From assembly GCF_000719555.1 (NCBI RefSeq), contig NZ_JOGX01000006.1:124001-188000 (forward strand): a DNA stretch of 64,000 nucleotides, given 5' to 3'. Under the pieces are notes generated by a model. It saw nothing but the letters and a program-made list of their open reading frames with translations. It ran no database searches and was not told where the DNA came from. Below are positions 24,964 through 33,902 of this stretch, in pieces (the first letter of the stretch is position 1; each line of letters begins with the position of its first letter). This stretch comes from Streptomyces sp. NRRL F-5727 (GTDB lineage: Bacteria > Actinomycetota > Actinomycetes > Streptomycetales > Streptomycetaceae). The position numbers and the translations under genes are program-made.

Positions 24964-25455
24964 ATGACGACCCTCGCCTCCAACGCCAAGATCTTCGACA
25001 TGGACCTCGGCCCGCTCAACCCCGTCCTGGCCGAGCTCATCCTCGGCTTCGCGGTGTTCTTCCTGACCTTCTTCTTCCTGGCGAAGGTGATCCTGCCGAA
25101 GATCAAGCGCACGATCGAGCAGCGTGAGGACGCCATCGACGGCGGCACCGAGCGCGCCGACGACCTGCGCTCCGAGGCGGCCGACATCCGCGCCCAGTAC
25201 GAGGCCGAGCTCGCCGAGGCCCGCCACGACGCCGCCCGGATCCGCTCGAAGGCCGTCGAGGAGGGCTCCGCCGCCATCGCCGCCGCCCGCGCCGAGGGCC
25301 AGGCCGAGCGCGACGCGATCCTCGCCGCCGGTGGCGCGAAGATCGCCGCCGAGCGCGACGCCGCCGAGCGCGAGCTCAACGCCGACGTCGACGCCTGGGC
25401 CCGCGCCCTCGCCGGCCGGATCGTCGGCGAGCCGGTCGGCGCCGACCGCGCCTGA
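24964..25455 (+). CDS. Orphan ATP synthase F0 subunit b-like protein
   Basis: This 163-aa protein has the layout of subunit b: a short N-terminus, one transmembrane helix (about residues 18-40, LGFAVFFLTFFFLAKVILP), and a long charged Ala/Glu/Arg coiled coil to the end. The polar sequence after the membrane helix (KIKRTIEQREDAIDGG) is very like true AtpF. No other atp gene is near, and a strong hairpin ends the unit directly after it, so it is a single-gene copy away from the ATP synthase operon. It could replace the regular b subunit under some condition or serve another membrane stalk function. Confidence 0.85.
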   Translation: MTTLASNAKIFDMDLGPLNPVLAELILGFAVFFLTFFFLAKVILPKIKRTIEQREDAIDGGTERADDLRSEAADIRAQYEAELAEARHDAARIRSKAVEEGSAAIAAARAEGQAERDAILAAGGAKIAAERDAAERELNADVDAWARALAGRIVGEPVGADRA

Positions 25456-25477
25456 CCGCGACCGACCCGCACACCGC

Positions 25478-25528
25478 GACGCCGGGGCCGTACCCGGGGC
25501 GAGAGCCCAGGGGTACGGCCCCGGCGTC
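25478..25528 (+). terminator. Strong hairpin terminator after the b-like gene
   Basis: A perfect 18-bp stem (25478-25495 with 25511-25528) surrounds a 15-nt loop, 22 bp after the stop codon. There is no long T-run, as is usual for Streptomyces terminators. Confidence 0.8.
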
Positions 25529-25598
25529 GTCGTACGGTCCCCCGGGGTGCACCCTGGAGGGGCGGCCACCGAGGCGAGAGGCAGAGGGGGACCCCCGT

Positions 25599-26519
25599 AT
25601 GAGCACCAGCGGCGAGGCGACGACCGGGGCGGAGCCCGGGACGCCCGGCGCGCCCGGAACCGTCCGGAAGCCCGCCGACCCCGCGCCGCCGCCCGTCGGC
25701 GGCGTGCTGTGGAGCGTGGCCGGGGACGTCCGCGCCCTGCTGATGCTGCCCGCCGCCCTCACCATGCAGGTCGCCCACCCCGCGATCGGCGCCGGCGTCG
25801 ACGAGCACTCCGTCTTCCGCACCGACCCCTGGGGGCGCGGCGAGCGCTCGCTGCGCTCCGTCCAGCTCTGGGTGTACGGAGGCGACGAGGCCGCCGCCGA
25901 AGGGCGCCGGCTGCGCGCCCTGCACCGGTCCATCCAGGGCACCGACGCGCACGGGCGCCGCTACCACGCCCTCACCCCCGCCTACTACGCCTGGGTGCAC
26001 GCCACCGGCTACCCCGTCTACCGGCATGGCCTCGCCCTGCTCCACCGGCCGCTCACCGAGGCCCAGGACCGCAGGCTGTACGCCGAATGGCTCCAGGTCG
26101 GCCGGATCCTCGGCATCCACGACCGGGACATGCCGCAGACCGTCGAGGAGTTCTGGCCGTACTACCGCAGGGTCCTCGCCGAGGAGCTGGAGGCCACCGC
26201 CGTCGTCCGCGAGCTGATCGACCCGGACGCCCCCGTGCCCGCCCCGGACCGGGGCCCGCTCCTTCTCCGGCTCGCCCTCCGCCCCCTCTGGCCGCTGCTC
26301 CGCCGTCCCTTCCAGCGGATCCGCGCCTTCCTCACCGTGGGCCTGATGCCGCCGGACGCCCGCGCGGCGATCGGCCTGGAGTGGACGCCGGAGCAGGAGC
26401 GCCGGCTGCGCCGCCTCGCCCTGGTCGTCCGGGCCGTCGTCCCGGTCCTGCCCGAGCGGCTGCGCTATCTGCCGCTCGCCCGGCGCGCCCGGGAGGCCGC
26501 CCGCCGCGCCGGGCGCTGA
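25599..26519 (+). CDS. DUF2236 / MpaB-like oxygenase family protein
   Basis: This 306-aa protein is a member of the DUF2236 family, which includes the rubber oxygenase Lcp and the fungal MpaB; characterised members bind haem b. Landmarks are MQVAHPAIGAGVDEHSVFRTDPWGR (with the likely haem-contacting His), a long helical middle with LTPAYYAWVHATGY (second His), and a basic Arg-rich C-terminus. A cytoplasmic or membrane-associated oxygenase role on an isoprenoid or lipid substrate is a family-level inference. It has AGAGGGGG upstream of the ATG. Confidence 0.9.
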   Translation: MSTSGEATTGAEPGTPGAPGTVRKPADPAPPPVGGVLWSVAGDVRALLMLPAALTMQVAHPAIGAGVDEHSVFRTDPWGRGERSLRSVQLWVYGGDEAAAEGRRLRALHRSIQGTDAHGRRYHALTPAYYAWVHATGYPVYRHGLALLHRPLTEAQDRRLYAEWLQVGRILGIHDRDMPQTVEEFWPYYRRVLAEELEATAVVRELIDPDAPVPAPDRGPLLLRLALRPLWPLLRRPFQRIRAFLTVGLMPPDARAAIGLEWTPEQERRLRRLALVVRAVVPVLPERLRYLPLARRAREAARRAGR

Positions 26520-26543
26520 CGGACGGCCTCCCGGGGCGGTGCC

Positions 26544-28049
26544 TCAGTGGTCCCCGTGCTCGTGGACCGTGTTCGTCGCCGCGATCTTCTTCCAGGACTT
26601 CGGCTGCGCCGGCTCCACCGCGGCCGCCCGCGCCGGGGAGGCGCTCACGGGCGAGGGCCCGGCCGCCGGCTTCGCGGGCTGGTAGAGCCAGGTGTCGAAG
26701 AGCGCCGCCAGCGGCTTGCCGGAGACCTCCTCCGCGTACCGGACGAAGTCCGCGACCCGCGCGTTGCCGTGGGCGAACCGCTGCGGCCAGCCCTTCAGGA
26801 CCGCGAAGAAGTCCTCGTCGCCGATCTCGTTCCGCAGCGCCTGGAGCGCCAGCGCGCCCCGGTCGTACACCGCGATGTGGAACTGGTTGTCCGGCCCCGG
26901 GTCGCCCGGCTTCACCGTCCAGAACGGGTCCTCGGCGGTGCGCGTGGCGTACACGTAGTCGGCCAGCTCCTGGGCCGTGCCCTCGCCCTCCTTCTCCGAC
27001 CACAGCCACTGGCTGTAGCGGGCGAAGCCCTCGTTGACCCAGATGTCCTTCCAGTCGTGCACCGAGACGCTGTCGCCGTACCACTGGTGGGCCAGCTCGT
27101 GCACGACCACCGACACGTTCGCGCCGTTCGCGAACTGGCGCGGGCTGTAGAACGGCCGGGTCTGCGTCTCCAGCGCGTAGCCGCTGGTCACGTTCGGCAC
27201 GTAGCCGCCGAGCGCGTTGAACGGGTACGGGCCGAAGACCCCCTCCAGCCACTCGGCGACCTCGGTGGTCCGCTCGATCGAGGCGCGCGCCGCGCCCGCG
27301 TTGTCGCCGAGGTCCTTGCTGTAGGCGTTGAGGACGGGCAGCCCGTTCGCGGTCCTGTCCGTGGTGATGTCGAACTTCCCGACCGCGAGCGTGGCCAGGT
27401 ACGTCGCCTGCGGCTTGTTCGAGCGCCAGTTGAAGCGCGTCCAGCCGAGCCGGGAGGACTGCGACTGGAGCACGCCGTTGCTGACGGCCTGGGTGCCGTC
27501 CGGCACCGAGACCGAGACGTCGAAGGTGGCCTTGTCGCGCGGGTGGTCGTTGGACGGGAACCACCAGGCGGCCGAGTCGGGCTCCTGCGCGGCGACACCG
27601 CCGTCCGGGGTGCGGTGCCACGCCGACCAGCCGTCGACCTTGAACTCCGACGGCTTGCCCGCGTACCGGACCACCACCGTGATCTGCTTCCCCTTCGGCA
27701 GCGGCGCGGCCGGGACGACCTCCAGCTCGTGCGCCCCGGTCGCGGTGACCTTCGCGAGCCGCCCGTCGACCCGCACCTCGCTCGCCCGCAGCCCCAGGTC
27801 CAGGTTGAACCGGGAGAGGTTCTGCGTCGTCGTCGCCAGGATCGTCGCCGTGCCCTCCAGGAGGTCGGTCGCCGGCTGGTACTTCAGGCGCAGGTCGTAG
27901 TGGGAGACGTCGTAGCCGCCGTTGCCGCTCGTCGGGTAGTAGGAGTCGCCGATGCCCGGCGCGCCGGGGACGTAGTCGGCCGCCGATGCCGGGATCGCCA
28001 GCAGCAGGGAGGCGGCGAGGGCGCTCGGAACGATCAGTCTGCGGTGCAC
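26544..28049 (-). CDS. Secreted M1-family zinc aminopeptidase
   Basis: This 501-aa exported metallopeptidase has a signal peptide (1 to about 24, ASAADY) and an N-terminal beta domain. The gluzincin catalytic domain carries HELAHQW (about residue 316) and the third ligand Glu in NEGFARYSQWLW. The exopeptidase motif, usually GxMEN, appears as SGYALETQ. The C-terminal helical domain of large M1 enzymes is absent, and the protein ends in a Pro/Ala linker plus a His/Asp-rich tail. I chose the GTG at 28049 because GGGGAG lies upstream; an ATG at 28067 lacks a site. It is divergent from an M14 carboxypeptidase. Confidence 0.92.
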   Translation of the reverse strand: MHRRLIVPSALAASLLLAIPASAADYVPGAPGIGDSYYPTSGNGGYDVSHYDLRLKYQPATDLLEGTATILATTTQNLSRFNLDLGLRASEVRVDGRLAKVTATGAHELEVVPAAPLPKGKQITVVVRYAGKPSEFKVDGWSAWHRTPDGGVAAQEPDSAAWWFPSNDHPRDKATFDVSVSVPDGTQAVSNGVLQSQSSRLGWTRFNWRSNKPQATYLATLAVGKFDITTDRTANGLPVLNAYSKDLGDNAGAARASIERTTEVAEWLEGVFGPYPFNALGGYVPNVTSGYALETQTRPFYSPRQFANGANVSVVVHELAHQWYGDSVSVHDWKDIWVNEGFARYSQWLWSEKEGEGTAQELADYVYATRTAEDPFWTVKPGDPGPDNQFHIAVYDRGALALQALRNEIGDEDFFAVLKGWPQRFAHGNARVADFVRYAEEVSGKPLAALFDTWLYQPAKPAAGPSPVSASPARAAAVEPAQPKSWKKIAATNTVHEHGDH

Positions 28050-28182
28050 GGATGCTCCCCAAGTCATAAGAAACGTAAGACGCGTGGGTGGGCGTCGGTC
28101 CTTAGCTCCGGACTCTATGAACCACGCCGCGGACGGTCACGTAAAGAGCGCCTCCCGCCACACGATCGCCATTCGGCCGACA

Positions 28183-28197
28183 TGAACCACCGGTTCA
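28183..28197. promoter_or_regulatory. TGAACC-N3-GGTTCA dyad between the M1 and M14 peptidase genes
   Basis: Perfect 6-bp arms with a 3-bp spacer occur 58 bp upstream of the M14 start and within the 205-bp divergent promoter region. This is a candidate shared operator. Confidence 0.35.
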
Positions 28198-28254
28198 CCC
28201 GTTTCCCGCACGCGGTCTTCCGCCCCGGCGGGCCCGGCGAGTACGTTCCGCCCC

Positions 28255-29565
28255 ATGCCGAAGCGACCGCGTGCCGTCCGCCGCGTCCTGGCCCTCGCCG
28301 CCGGGACCGCCGTGCTCGGACTGCCCCTCGTCACCGTCCCCGCGAAGGCGGCCGGCCCCGCCGGACCGCCCGCCCCGCCCCGGACCGGATTCGAGACGAG
28401 CGGCGGCGCCCGCTGGACCACCGACGCGGAGGAGCGCGACTTCCTCGCCGCCGTCGACCGGGGCAGCGACCGGGTCGCGGTCACCGCCATCGGCGCCAGC
28501 GGGCAGGGCCGGCCGCTGCGGCTCGCCGTCCTCGGCGCCGCCCACGGCGCCGCCACCGTCCTGCTCGTCTGCGGCCAGCACGGCGACGAACCGGCCGGCC
28601 GGGAGGCGTGCCTCACCACCGTCCGCGACCTCGCCCACACCCGCGACCCCGGCACCCTGCGGCTCCTCGCCCGCACCACCGTCCTGGTCGTGCCCAACGC
28701 CAACCCCGACGGGCGCGAGGCCGGCACTCGCGGCAACGCCGCCGGCGTCGACGTCAACCGCGACCACCTCGCCCTCCGCACCCCCGAGGCCCGCGCACTC
28801 GCCGCCGTCCTCCGCGACCGCCGGCCCGACCTCGTCCACGACCTGCACGAGTACGCCGCCACCCCCGGCTTCTACGACAAGGACCTCCTCACCCTCTGGC
28901 CGCGCAGCCTCGACACCGACACCCGTGTCCACGCCGAGTCCCGCACCCTCGCGGAGGAGTACGTCCGCCCCGGCGCCGCCCGCGCCGGACACACCCACGG
29001 CGTCTACGGCATCTGGACCGACCCGCTCACCGGACGCCCGGTGCGGCAGGTCGCCGGCGACGGCCAGGAGCGCATCCTGCGCAACACGGCCGGGATCAAG
29101 CACATGGCCGCGCTGCTCGCCGAGACCCGGGAGGACCCGCTCGGCGAGGCCGAGGAGCGCGACCCGGCACTCTCCCAGCGGCGCAGGGTCGCCACCCACC
29201 TCACCGCGCTGAAGGACGTCCTCGCGTACGTCTCCGAGCGCGGCGGACCGCTCGCCGCGGCCTCCGCCGCCGCCCGTCTCACCGGCCTCGCCGACCGCGG
29301 ACCCGTCTACCTCGGCGGCGCCGACAACGACCCGCCCGAGCCCGCCGAGATCCTCGCCGACCCGCCCTGCGGCTACCGCCTCGACGCCGCCCAGTACGCC
29401 GAGACGGGTGACGAACTCGCCCTGCACGGCGTCACGGTGCGCCGCGAGGCGGGCGGCGGCGCGTTCGTCCCGCTGCGCCAGTCGCAGCGGCTGCTCGTCC
29501 CCCTGCTGCTCGACGGCCGCGCCGCCTTCCACCTCGTCAGTGGCCGTTCTGTGGAGGAGTGTTGA
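28255..29565 (+). CDS. Secreted M14-family zinc carboxypeptidase
   Basis: This 436-aa exported protein has a signal peptide (1 to about 32, PAKAAG) and a carboxypeptidase A-like domain: the zinc motif [10 protein letters not shown] (about residue 108, HxxE), NANPDGRE with GVDVNRD, the third zinc ligand in VHDLHEYAA, and a later Glu-rich part. The spacing fits an M14 exopeptidase that trims C-terminal residues of peptides outside the cell. A beta-rich C-terminal extension (about 345-436) follows. It is divergent from the M1 aminopeptidase, so the two may digest extracellular peptides from both ends. Confidence 0.9.
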   Translation: MPKRPRAVRRVLALAAGTAVLGLPLVTVPAKAAGPAGPPAPPRTGFETSGGARWTTDAEERDFLAAVDRGSDRVAVTAIGASGQGRPLRLAVLGAAHGAATVLLVCGQHGDEPAGREACLTTVRDLAHTRDPGTLRLLARTTVLVVPNANPDGREAGTRGNAAGVDVNRDHLALRTPEARALAAVLRDRRPDLVHDLHEYAATPGFYDKDLLTLWPRSLDTDTRVHAESRTLAEEYVRPGAARAGHTHGVYGIWTDPLTGRPVRQVAGDGQERILRNTAGIKHMAALLAETREDPLGEAEERDPALSQRRRVATHLTALKDVLAYVSERGGPLAAASAAARLTGLADRGPVYLGGADNDPPEPAEILADPPCGYRLDAAQYAETGDELALHGVTVRREAGGGAFVPLRQSQRLLVPLLLDGRAAFHLVSGRSVEEC

Positions 29566-29621
29566 CGATCGGGTGGGTACGGCGGGTCGTGTCCGTTCGG
29601 TGCCGTCGGACCGCGTAAAGT

Positions 29622-29633
29622 TACCCGTCGGTA
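29622..29633 (+). promoter_or_regulatory. TACC-N4-GGTA dyad upstream of a small secreted protein gene
   Basis: TACC-CGTC-GGTA lies 49 bp before the start at 29682 and resembles the dyad at 24853-24864. Confidence 0.35.
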
Positions 29634-29681
29634 CTGACCATGCCTCAAACGGGCCGATGCGGCTCCGACTTGGAGAAACAC

Positions 29682-29978
29682 ATGAACAAAGCGACGCGTG
29701 CGCGCCGCGCCCTGCTCGCCACCGTGCTGCTGGCCGGGGGCCTGCTGCTCGGACAGACCGTCACCGCCCCGGCGGCCGAGGCGGCGAAGAGCGGCACCTG
29801 CAACGTCAACCAGCTCCACAAGCAGGCCCGCGACGAGCGCGACCGGGCCGCCCAGCTCAAGCGCCTCGGCGCCCGCGAGGAGGCCCGCCGGGCCACCGCC
29901 CGCGCCGACGCCCTGGACCGCCGGGCCAGGCAGTGCGCCCGCGCCGACGAGGTCGTGGCCCCGCCGTTCGGCAGGTGA
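29682..29978 (+). CDS. Small secreted protein of unknown function
   Basis: This 98-aa protein has a clear signal peptide (MNKATRARRALLATVLLAGG, cleavage near EAAKSG) and a mature part of about 63 residues, very rich in Arg, Ala and Asp, predicted as one or two charged helices (QARDERDRAAQLKRLGAREE). Two cysteines remain in the mature chain. The ATG at 29682 has TTGGAG upstream. I do not recognise a family. Confidence 0.75.
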   Translation: MNKATRARRALLATVLLAGGLLLGQTVTAPAAEAAKSGTCNVNQLHKQARDERDRAAQLKRLGAREEARRATARADALDRRARQCARADEVVAPPFGR

Positions 29979-30001
29979 CCCCGGCGGGCCACCCGCCCGG
30001 C

Positions 30002-30037
30002 CCGACGGCCCCCGTCCCTCCGGACGGGGGCCGTCGG
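30002..30037. terminator. Bidirectional terminator between convergent genes
   Basis: A perfect 16-bp stem with a 4-nt loop (30002-30017 / 30022-30037) lies between the ends of the small secreted protein gene and the D-amino acid oxidase gene. Confidence 0.85.
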
Positions 30038-30041
30038 CCGT

Positions 30042-30998
30042 TCAGCCCGTCACCAGCTCCGCCGCCCGCCGCGCACACCCCCACGCCACCGTGACCCCGG
30101 CGCCCCCGTGCCCGTAGTGGTGCACGACCCGCGCCCCGCCCGGCAGCCGCTCCGCCTCGATGCGCACCCCGCCCGCCCGGGCCGGACGCAGCCCCACCCG
30201 GTGCCCCAGCACCCGCGCGCCCGCGATCTCCGGCCGGATCCGCGCGCACCGCGCCACGATCCCCGCCGCCGTCACCGGATCCGGCACCAGCCCCTCCGCC
30301 CCCTCCTCGGCCGTCCCGCCGAGGACCAGCCGGCCCGGCTGCGGGAAGAAGTAGGTCGTCTCCGCGGCCCCCGCGTCCGCCGCCGTGAACCACTCCTCGA
30401 TCCCCGGGTTCTCGACCAGCACCAACTGCCCCCGCACCGGCCGCAGTCCGCCGTCCGGCACCAGCTCCCGCGCGCCGAGACCGGTGCAGTTCACCACCAC
30501 GGGCGCCACCGCCGCCGGCTCCGCCAGGGCGCCCGCCGCCCGCCGCTCGACCACCCCGCCCGCCGCGACCAGCCGGTCCCGCAGCCACGCCAGGTGGACC
30601 GGCATGTCGATCAGCGGCAGCCGGGCCGCCAGCCCCGTGGCGTACGGACCCGGCACCTCCCCCGGCGGCAGCTGCCGCAGCCCCGCCACCCGCGCCGCCC
30701 ACGCCCCCAGCCCGTCCAGGACGGTGTCGGCGTGCACCCCCGGCACCCACCGCACCCCGGTCTCCTCCGGCGCGCCCGCCAGCTCCCCGTACACCCGCAG
30801 CGACTCCAGCGCCCAGGCCCCGGCCTCCTCCGCCGGCTCGATCCGGTACGGCCACCACAGGGCGCCCGCCACCGCCGAGGTCGTCTCCCCGGCCGGGTCC
30901 CGGGACCACACCCGGACCCGCAGACCCCGCTCCGCCAGCGTCACCGCCGTCGTCAGCCCGACGACCCCGCCGCCCACCACGATCACGTCGCTGTCCAT
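30042..30998 (-). CDS. FAD-dependent D-amino acid oxidase family protein
   Basis: This 318-aa flavoenzyme oxidatively deaminates D-amino acids. It opens with the dinucleotide fold VIVVGGGVVGLTTAVTLAERG, then shows TTSAVAGALWWPYR, the VVVNCTGLGAREL block, PVRGQLVLV, and the C-terminal FAD-binding VHHYGHGGAGVTVAWG, all diagnostic of DAAO and D-aspartate oxidase. A peroxisomal signal is absent, as expected in bacteria. It is monocistronic and ends at the bidirectional terminator. Confidence 0.94.
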   Translation of the reverse strand: MDSDVIVVGGGVVGLTTAVTLAERGLRVRVWSRDPAGETTSAVAGALWWPYRIEPAEEAGAWALESLRVYGELAGAPEETGVRWVPGVHADTVLDGLGAWAARVAGLRQLPPGEVPGPYATGLAARLPLIDMPVHLAWLRDRLVAAGGVVERRAAGALAEPAAVAPVVVNCTGLGARELVPDGGLRPVRGQLVLVENPGIEEWFTAADAGAAETTYFFPQPGRLVLGGTAEEGAEGLVPDPVTAAGIVARCARIRPEIAGARVLGHRVGLRPARAGGVRIEAERLPGGARVVHHYGHGGAGVTVAWGCARRAAELVTG

Positions 30999-31050
30999 GC
31001 CCGGACCGTACCCGGAAGCCTTCCGGCGCCCACGTAGGATGCGTGGTCTG

Positions 31051-32688
31051 ATGACTGCCACTCTCGTCGCCAAGGACCTCGCCGCCGGCCACGGCGAACG
31101 CACCCTCTTCGCCGGGCTCGACCTCGTCGTCGCCCCCGGCGACGTCATCGGCCTCGTCGGCGTCAACGGCGCCGGCAAGTCCAGCCTGCTGCGGCTGCTC
31201 GCCGGGCTCGACACCCCGGAGGAGGGCGAGGTCCGGCTCTCCCCGCCGACCGCGACCGTCGGCCACCTCCCGCAGGAGCCCGAGCGGCGCGCCGGGGAGA
31301 CCGTCCGGGAGTTCCTGGCCCGCCGCACCGGCGTCGCCGCCGCCCAGGCCGCGATGGACGAGGCCACCCAGGGCCTCGTCGACGGCACCCCCGGCGCCGA
31401 CGACGCGTACGCCACCACCCTGGAGCGCTGGCTCGACCTCGGCGGCGCCGACCTCGACGAGCGCGCGGAGGAGGTCGCCGCCTCCCTCGGCCTCACCGTC
31501 GACCTCGACCAGGCCATGACCGGCCTCTCCGGCGGCCAGGCCGCCCGGGCCGGCCTCGCCTCCCTCCTCCTCTCCCGCTACGACGTCTTCCTCCTCGACG
31601 AGCCGACCAACGACCTCGACCTGGACGGCCTGGAGCGCCTGGAGACCTTCGTCAAGGGCCTGCGGGCCGGCACCGTCGTCGTCAGCCACGACCGCGAGTT
31701 CCTCACCCGCACCGTCACCAAGGTCCTCGAACTCGACCTCGCCCAGCAGCAGATCACCCTCTACGGCGGCGGCTACGACGCCTACCTGGAGGAGCGGGCC
31801 ACCGCCCGCCGGCACGCCCGCGAGGAGTACGAGGAGTACGCCGACAAGAAGGCCGCCCTGGAGGGCCGCGCCCTCATGCAGCGCAACTGGATGGACAAGG
31901 GCGTCCGCAACGCCCGCCGCAAGGCCACCGACAACGACAAGATCGGCCGCAAGCTGCGCGGCGAGGCCAGCGAGAAGCAGGCCGCGAAGGCCCGCCAGAC
32001 CCAGCGCATGATCGAGCGCCTGGACGTCGTCGACGAGCCCCGCAAGGAGTGGGAGCTGCGGATGGAGATCGCCGCCGCGCCCCGCTCCGGCTCCGTCGTC
32101 GCCACCCTGCGCGACGCCGAGGTCCGCCGCGGCGACTTCTCCTTCGGGCCCGCCTCGCTCCAGATCGACTGGGCCGACCGGGTCGCCGTCACCGGCGCGA
32201 ACGGCGCCGGAAAGTCCACCCTGCTCGCCGCTCTCCTCGGCCGCCTCCCGCTCGACTCCGGCCACGCCGCCCTCGGCTCCGGCGTCGTCGTCGGCGAGGT
32301 CGACCAGGCCCGCAGGCTCTTCCACGGCACCGAGACCCTCCTCGACGCGTTCTGCGCCGCCGTCCCGGACACCGAACCGGCCGACGTCCGCACCCTGCTC
32401 GCCAAGTTCGGCCTCAAGGCCGACCACGTGCTGCGCCCCGCCACCACCCTCTCGCCCGGCGAGCGGACCCGCGCCGCGCTCGCCCTCCTCCAGGGCAGGG
32501 GCGTCAACCTCCTCGTCCTCGACGAGCCGACGAACCACCTCGACCTGGCCGCCATCGAGCAGCTGGAGTCCGCCCTCGACTCCTACGAGGGCACCCTGCT
32601 GCTCGTCACCCACGACCGCCGGATGCTCGACGCCGTCCGCGTCGACCGGCGCGTCGAGGTCGCCGACGGCAAGGTCACCGAACTCTGA
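31051..32688 (+). CDS. ABC-F family ATPase (second copy in the window)
   Basis: This 545-aa protein has two ABC domains without membrane helices: GVNGAGKSS and GANGAGKST Walker A motifs, LSGGQ and LSPGE signatures, and FLLDEPTNDLD and LVLDEPTNHLD. A long, highly charged linker (about residues 230-330, rich in Arg, Lys and Glu) is characteristic of ABC-F factors that reach the ribosomal peptidyl-transferase region. The second signature, LSPGE, deviates from the first. The comB gene follows with a TGATG overlap, so the two are cotranslated. Confidence 0.93.
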   Translation: MTATLVAKDLAAGHGERTLFAGLDLVVAPGDVIGLVGVNGAGKSSLLRLLAGLDTPEEGEVRLSPPTATVGHLPQEPERRAGETVREFLARRTGVAAAQAAMDEATQGLVDGTPGADDAYATTLERWLDLGGADLDERAEEVAASLGLTVDLDQAMTGLSGGQAARAGLASLLLSRYDVFLLDEPTNDLDLDGLERLETFVKGLRAGTVVVSHDREFLTRTVTKVLELDLAQQQITLYGGGYDAYLEERATARRHAREEYEEYADKKAALEGRALMQRNWMDKGVRNARRKATDNDKIGRKLRGEASEKQAAKARQTQRMIERLDVVDEPRKEWELRMEIAAAPRSGSVVATLRDAEVRRGDFSFGPASLQIDWADRVAVTGANGAGKSTLLAALLGRLPLDSGHAALGSGVVVGEVDQARRLFHGTETLLDAFCAAVPDTEPADVRTLLAKFGLKADHVLRPATTLSPGERTRAALALLQGRGVNLLVLDEPTNHLDLAAIEQLESALDSYEGTLLLVTHDRRMLDAVRVDRRVEVADGKVTEL

Positions 32689-33419
32689 TGACCGTCGCCT
32701 TCGGCTGGGGGCCCGTCGAGGCACGGGCCCTCGCCCCCGCGGCGGCGTGCCTGGTCGTCGTCGACGTGCTCTCGTTCACGACGACCGTCGGCGTCGCCGT
32801 CGAGGCCGGCACGGCCGTGTACCCGTACCGCTGGCGGGACGCCACCGCCGCCGCGTACGCCCGTGAGCAGGACGCCGTCCTCGCCGTCGGGCGCAGCGAG
32901 GCCACCGGCACGCACCCGTGGTCGCTCTCCCCGGCGGCGCTCCGCTCGGCCCCCGCCCCCGCGCGGCTCGTCCTGCCCTCCCCGAACGGCTCCACCATCG
33001 CCGCCGAGGCCGGCGCCGCGACCGTGATCGCCGCCTCGCTGCGCAACCGCGGGGCCGTCGCCGAACGGATCCTGCGGGACGGACACGGCTCCGGGGCGCG
33101 CCCCCTCGTCGTGGTCGCCGCCGGCGAGCGGTGGCCGGACGGCTCGCTCCGCCCCGCCCTGGAGGACCACCTCGGGGCCGGCGCGGTCCTCGACGCCCTG
33201 CGCGCCCTCGCGCCGGGGCTCCCCCTGACCCCGGAGGCGACCGCGGCGGCCACGCTGTGGGCGGCCACGGAGGACCCGGTCGCCGCCTTGCACGGCTGCG
33301 CATCGGGCCGTGAACTGTACGAGTACGGCTATCCGCAGGACGTGGAGGTGGCCGCCGAACTCGACGCGTCGACCGCCGTCCCCGTCCTCGTGGACGGCGC
33401 ATTCCAGGAGGCACCATGA
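32688..33419 (+). CDS. comB: 2-phosphosulfolactate phosphatase (ComB family)
   Basis: This 243-aa protein matches the ComB fold: VVVDVLSFTTT (metal/substrate site, about residue 24), SEATGTHPWSLSPAAL, LPSPNGSTI and ASLRNRGAVAE. In methanogens ComB dephosphorylates 2-phosphosulfolactate on the way to coenzyme M; in many bacteria the family is present without the rest of that pathway, so the substrate here is open. It overlaps the ABC-F gene upstream and the HEAT-like gene downstream (ATGA), forming a tight three-gene unit. Confidence 0.9.
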   Translation: MTVAFGWGPVEARALAPAAACLVVVDVLSFTTTVGVAVEAGTAVYPYRWRDATAAAYAREQDAVLAVGRSEATGTHPWSLSPAALRSAPAPARLVLPSPNGSTIAAEAGAATVIAASLRNRGAVAERILRDGHGSGARPLVVVAAGERWPDGSLRPALEDHLGAGAVLDALRALAPGLPLTPEATAAATLWAATEDPVAALHGCASGRELYEYGYPQDVEVAAELDASTAVPVLVDGAFQEAP

Positions 33420-33820
33420 CCGACGACAGCGTGACCCGGCTCCTCGCGATGCTGGACGACCTCGACGCCGACGTCGACGCCACGATCGACCTCGCCGACG
33501 AGATCGCGGCCGGCGGCGACCGGGCGCTGCTGCCGCGCCTGGAGTCCGAACTGGACCGGGCCGTCGCCGAGCGCAACGGCTACGCCCGCGAACTCCTCGG
33601 CGGTGTCATCGCCGCCCTCGGCGGCCCGACCACCCTCCCGACCCTGGTCCGCGCCTCGGCGGCGGACCTCGGCGACGACCAGGACGGCCTGGCCGCGGAG
33701 ATCGTCGACCTGGTCCAGTCCGACCCGAAAACGGCCGAACGAGTCCTCCGCCCGCTGACCGACGACGACGACCTCACCGTCTCGAACCGAGCCGACTGGG
33801 CGCTCCGCTTCCTGCCGTAG
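33416..33820 (+). CDS. Hypothetical acidic helical (HEAT-like) protein
   Basis: This 134-aa, strongly acidic, all-helical protein has pairs of helices spaced like HEAT repeats (ELLGGVIAALGG; DLVQSDPKTAERVLRPLTDD; NRADWALRFLP). It overlaps comB by 4 bp and is closed by a hairpin, so it is the last gene of the unit. No family assigned. Confidence 0.7.
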   Translation: MTDDSVTRLLAMLDDLDADVDATIDLADEIAAGGDRALLPRLESELDRAVAERNGYARELLGGVIAALGGPTTLPTLVRASAADLGDDQDGLAAEIVDLVQSDPKTAERVLRPLTDDDDLTVSNRADWALRFLP

Positions 33821-33837
33821 CCGCGGTCCCCCGTGAA

Positions 33838-33895
33838 CGGGTGGGCACACCGGGGCGGCGCCTTCGCGGGCGCCTCCGCTCCCTGTGCCCACCCG
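33838..33895. terminator. Hairpin terminator between HEAT-like and tex genes
   Basis: Arms of 12 bp (33838-33849 with 33884-33895) bracket an inner GC-rich hairpin; the pair separates two convergent genes. Confidence 0.7.
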
Positions 33896-33902
33896 CCGCG
33901 CC

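Noticed and set aside
29857..32724. A minus-strand open frame of about 950 codons
   Set aside because: It runs opposite the second ABC-F gene and in another frame of the D-amino acid oxidase gene. Low-complexity Gly/Ala/Glu composition marks it as a shadow.
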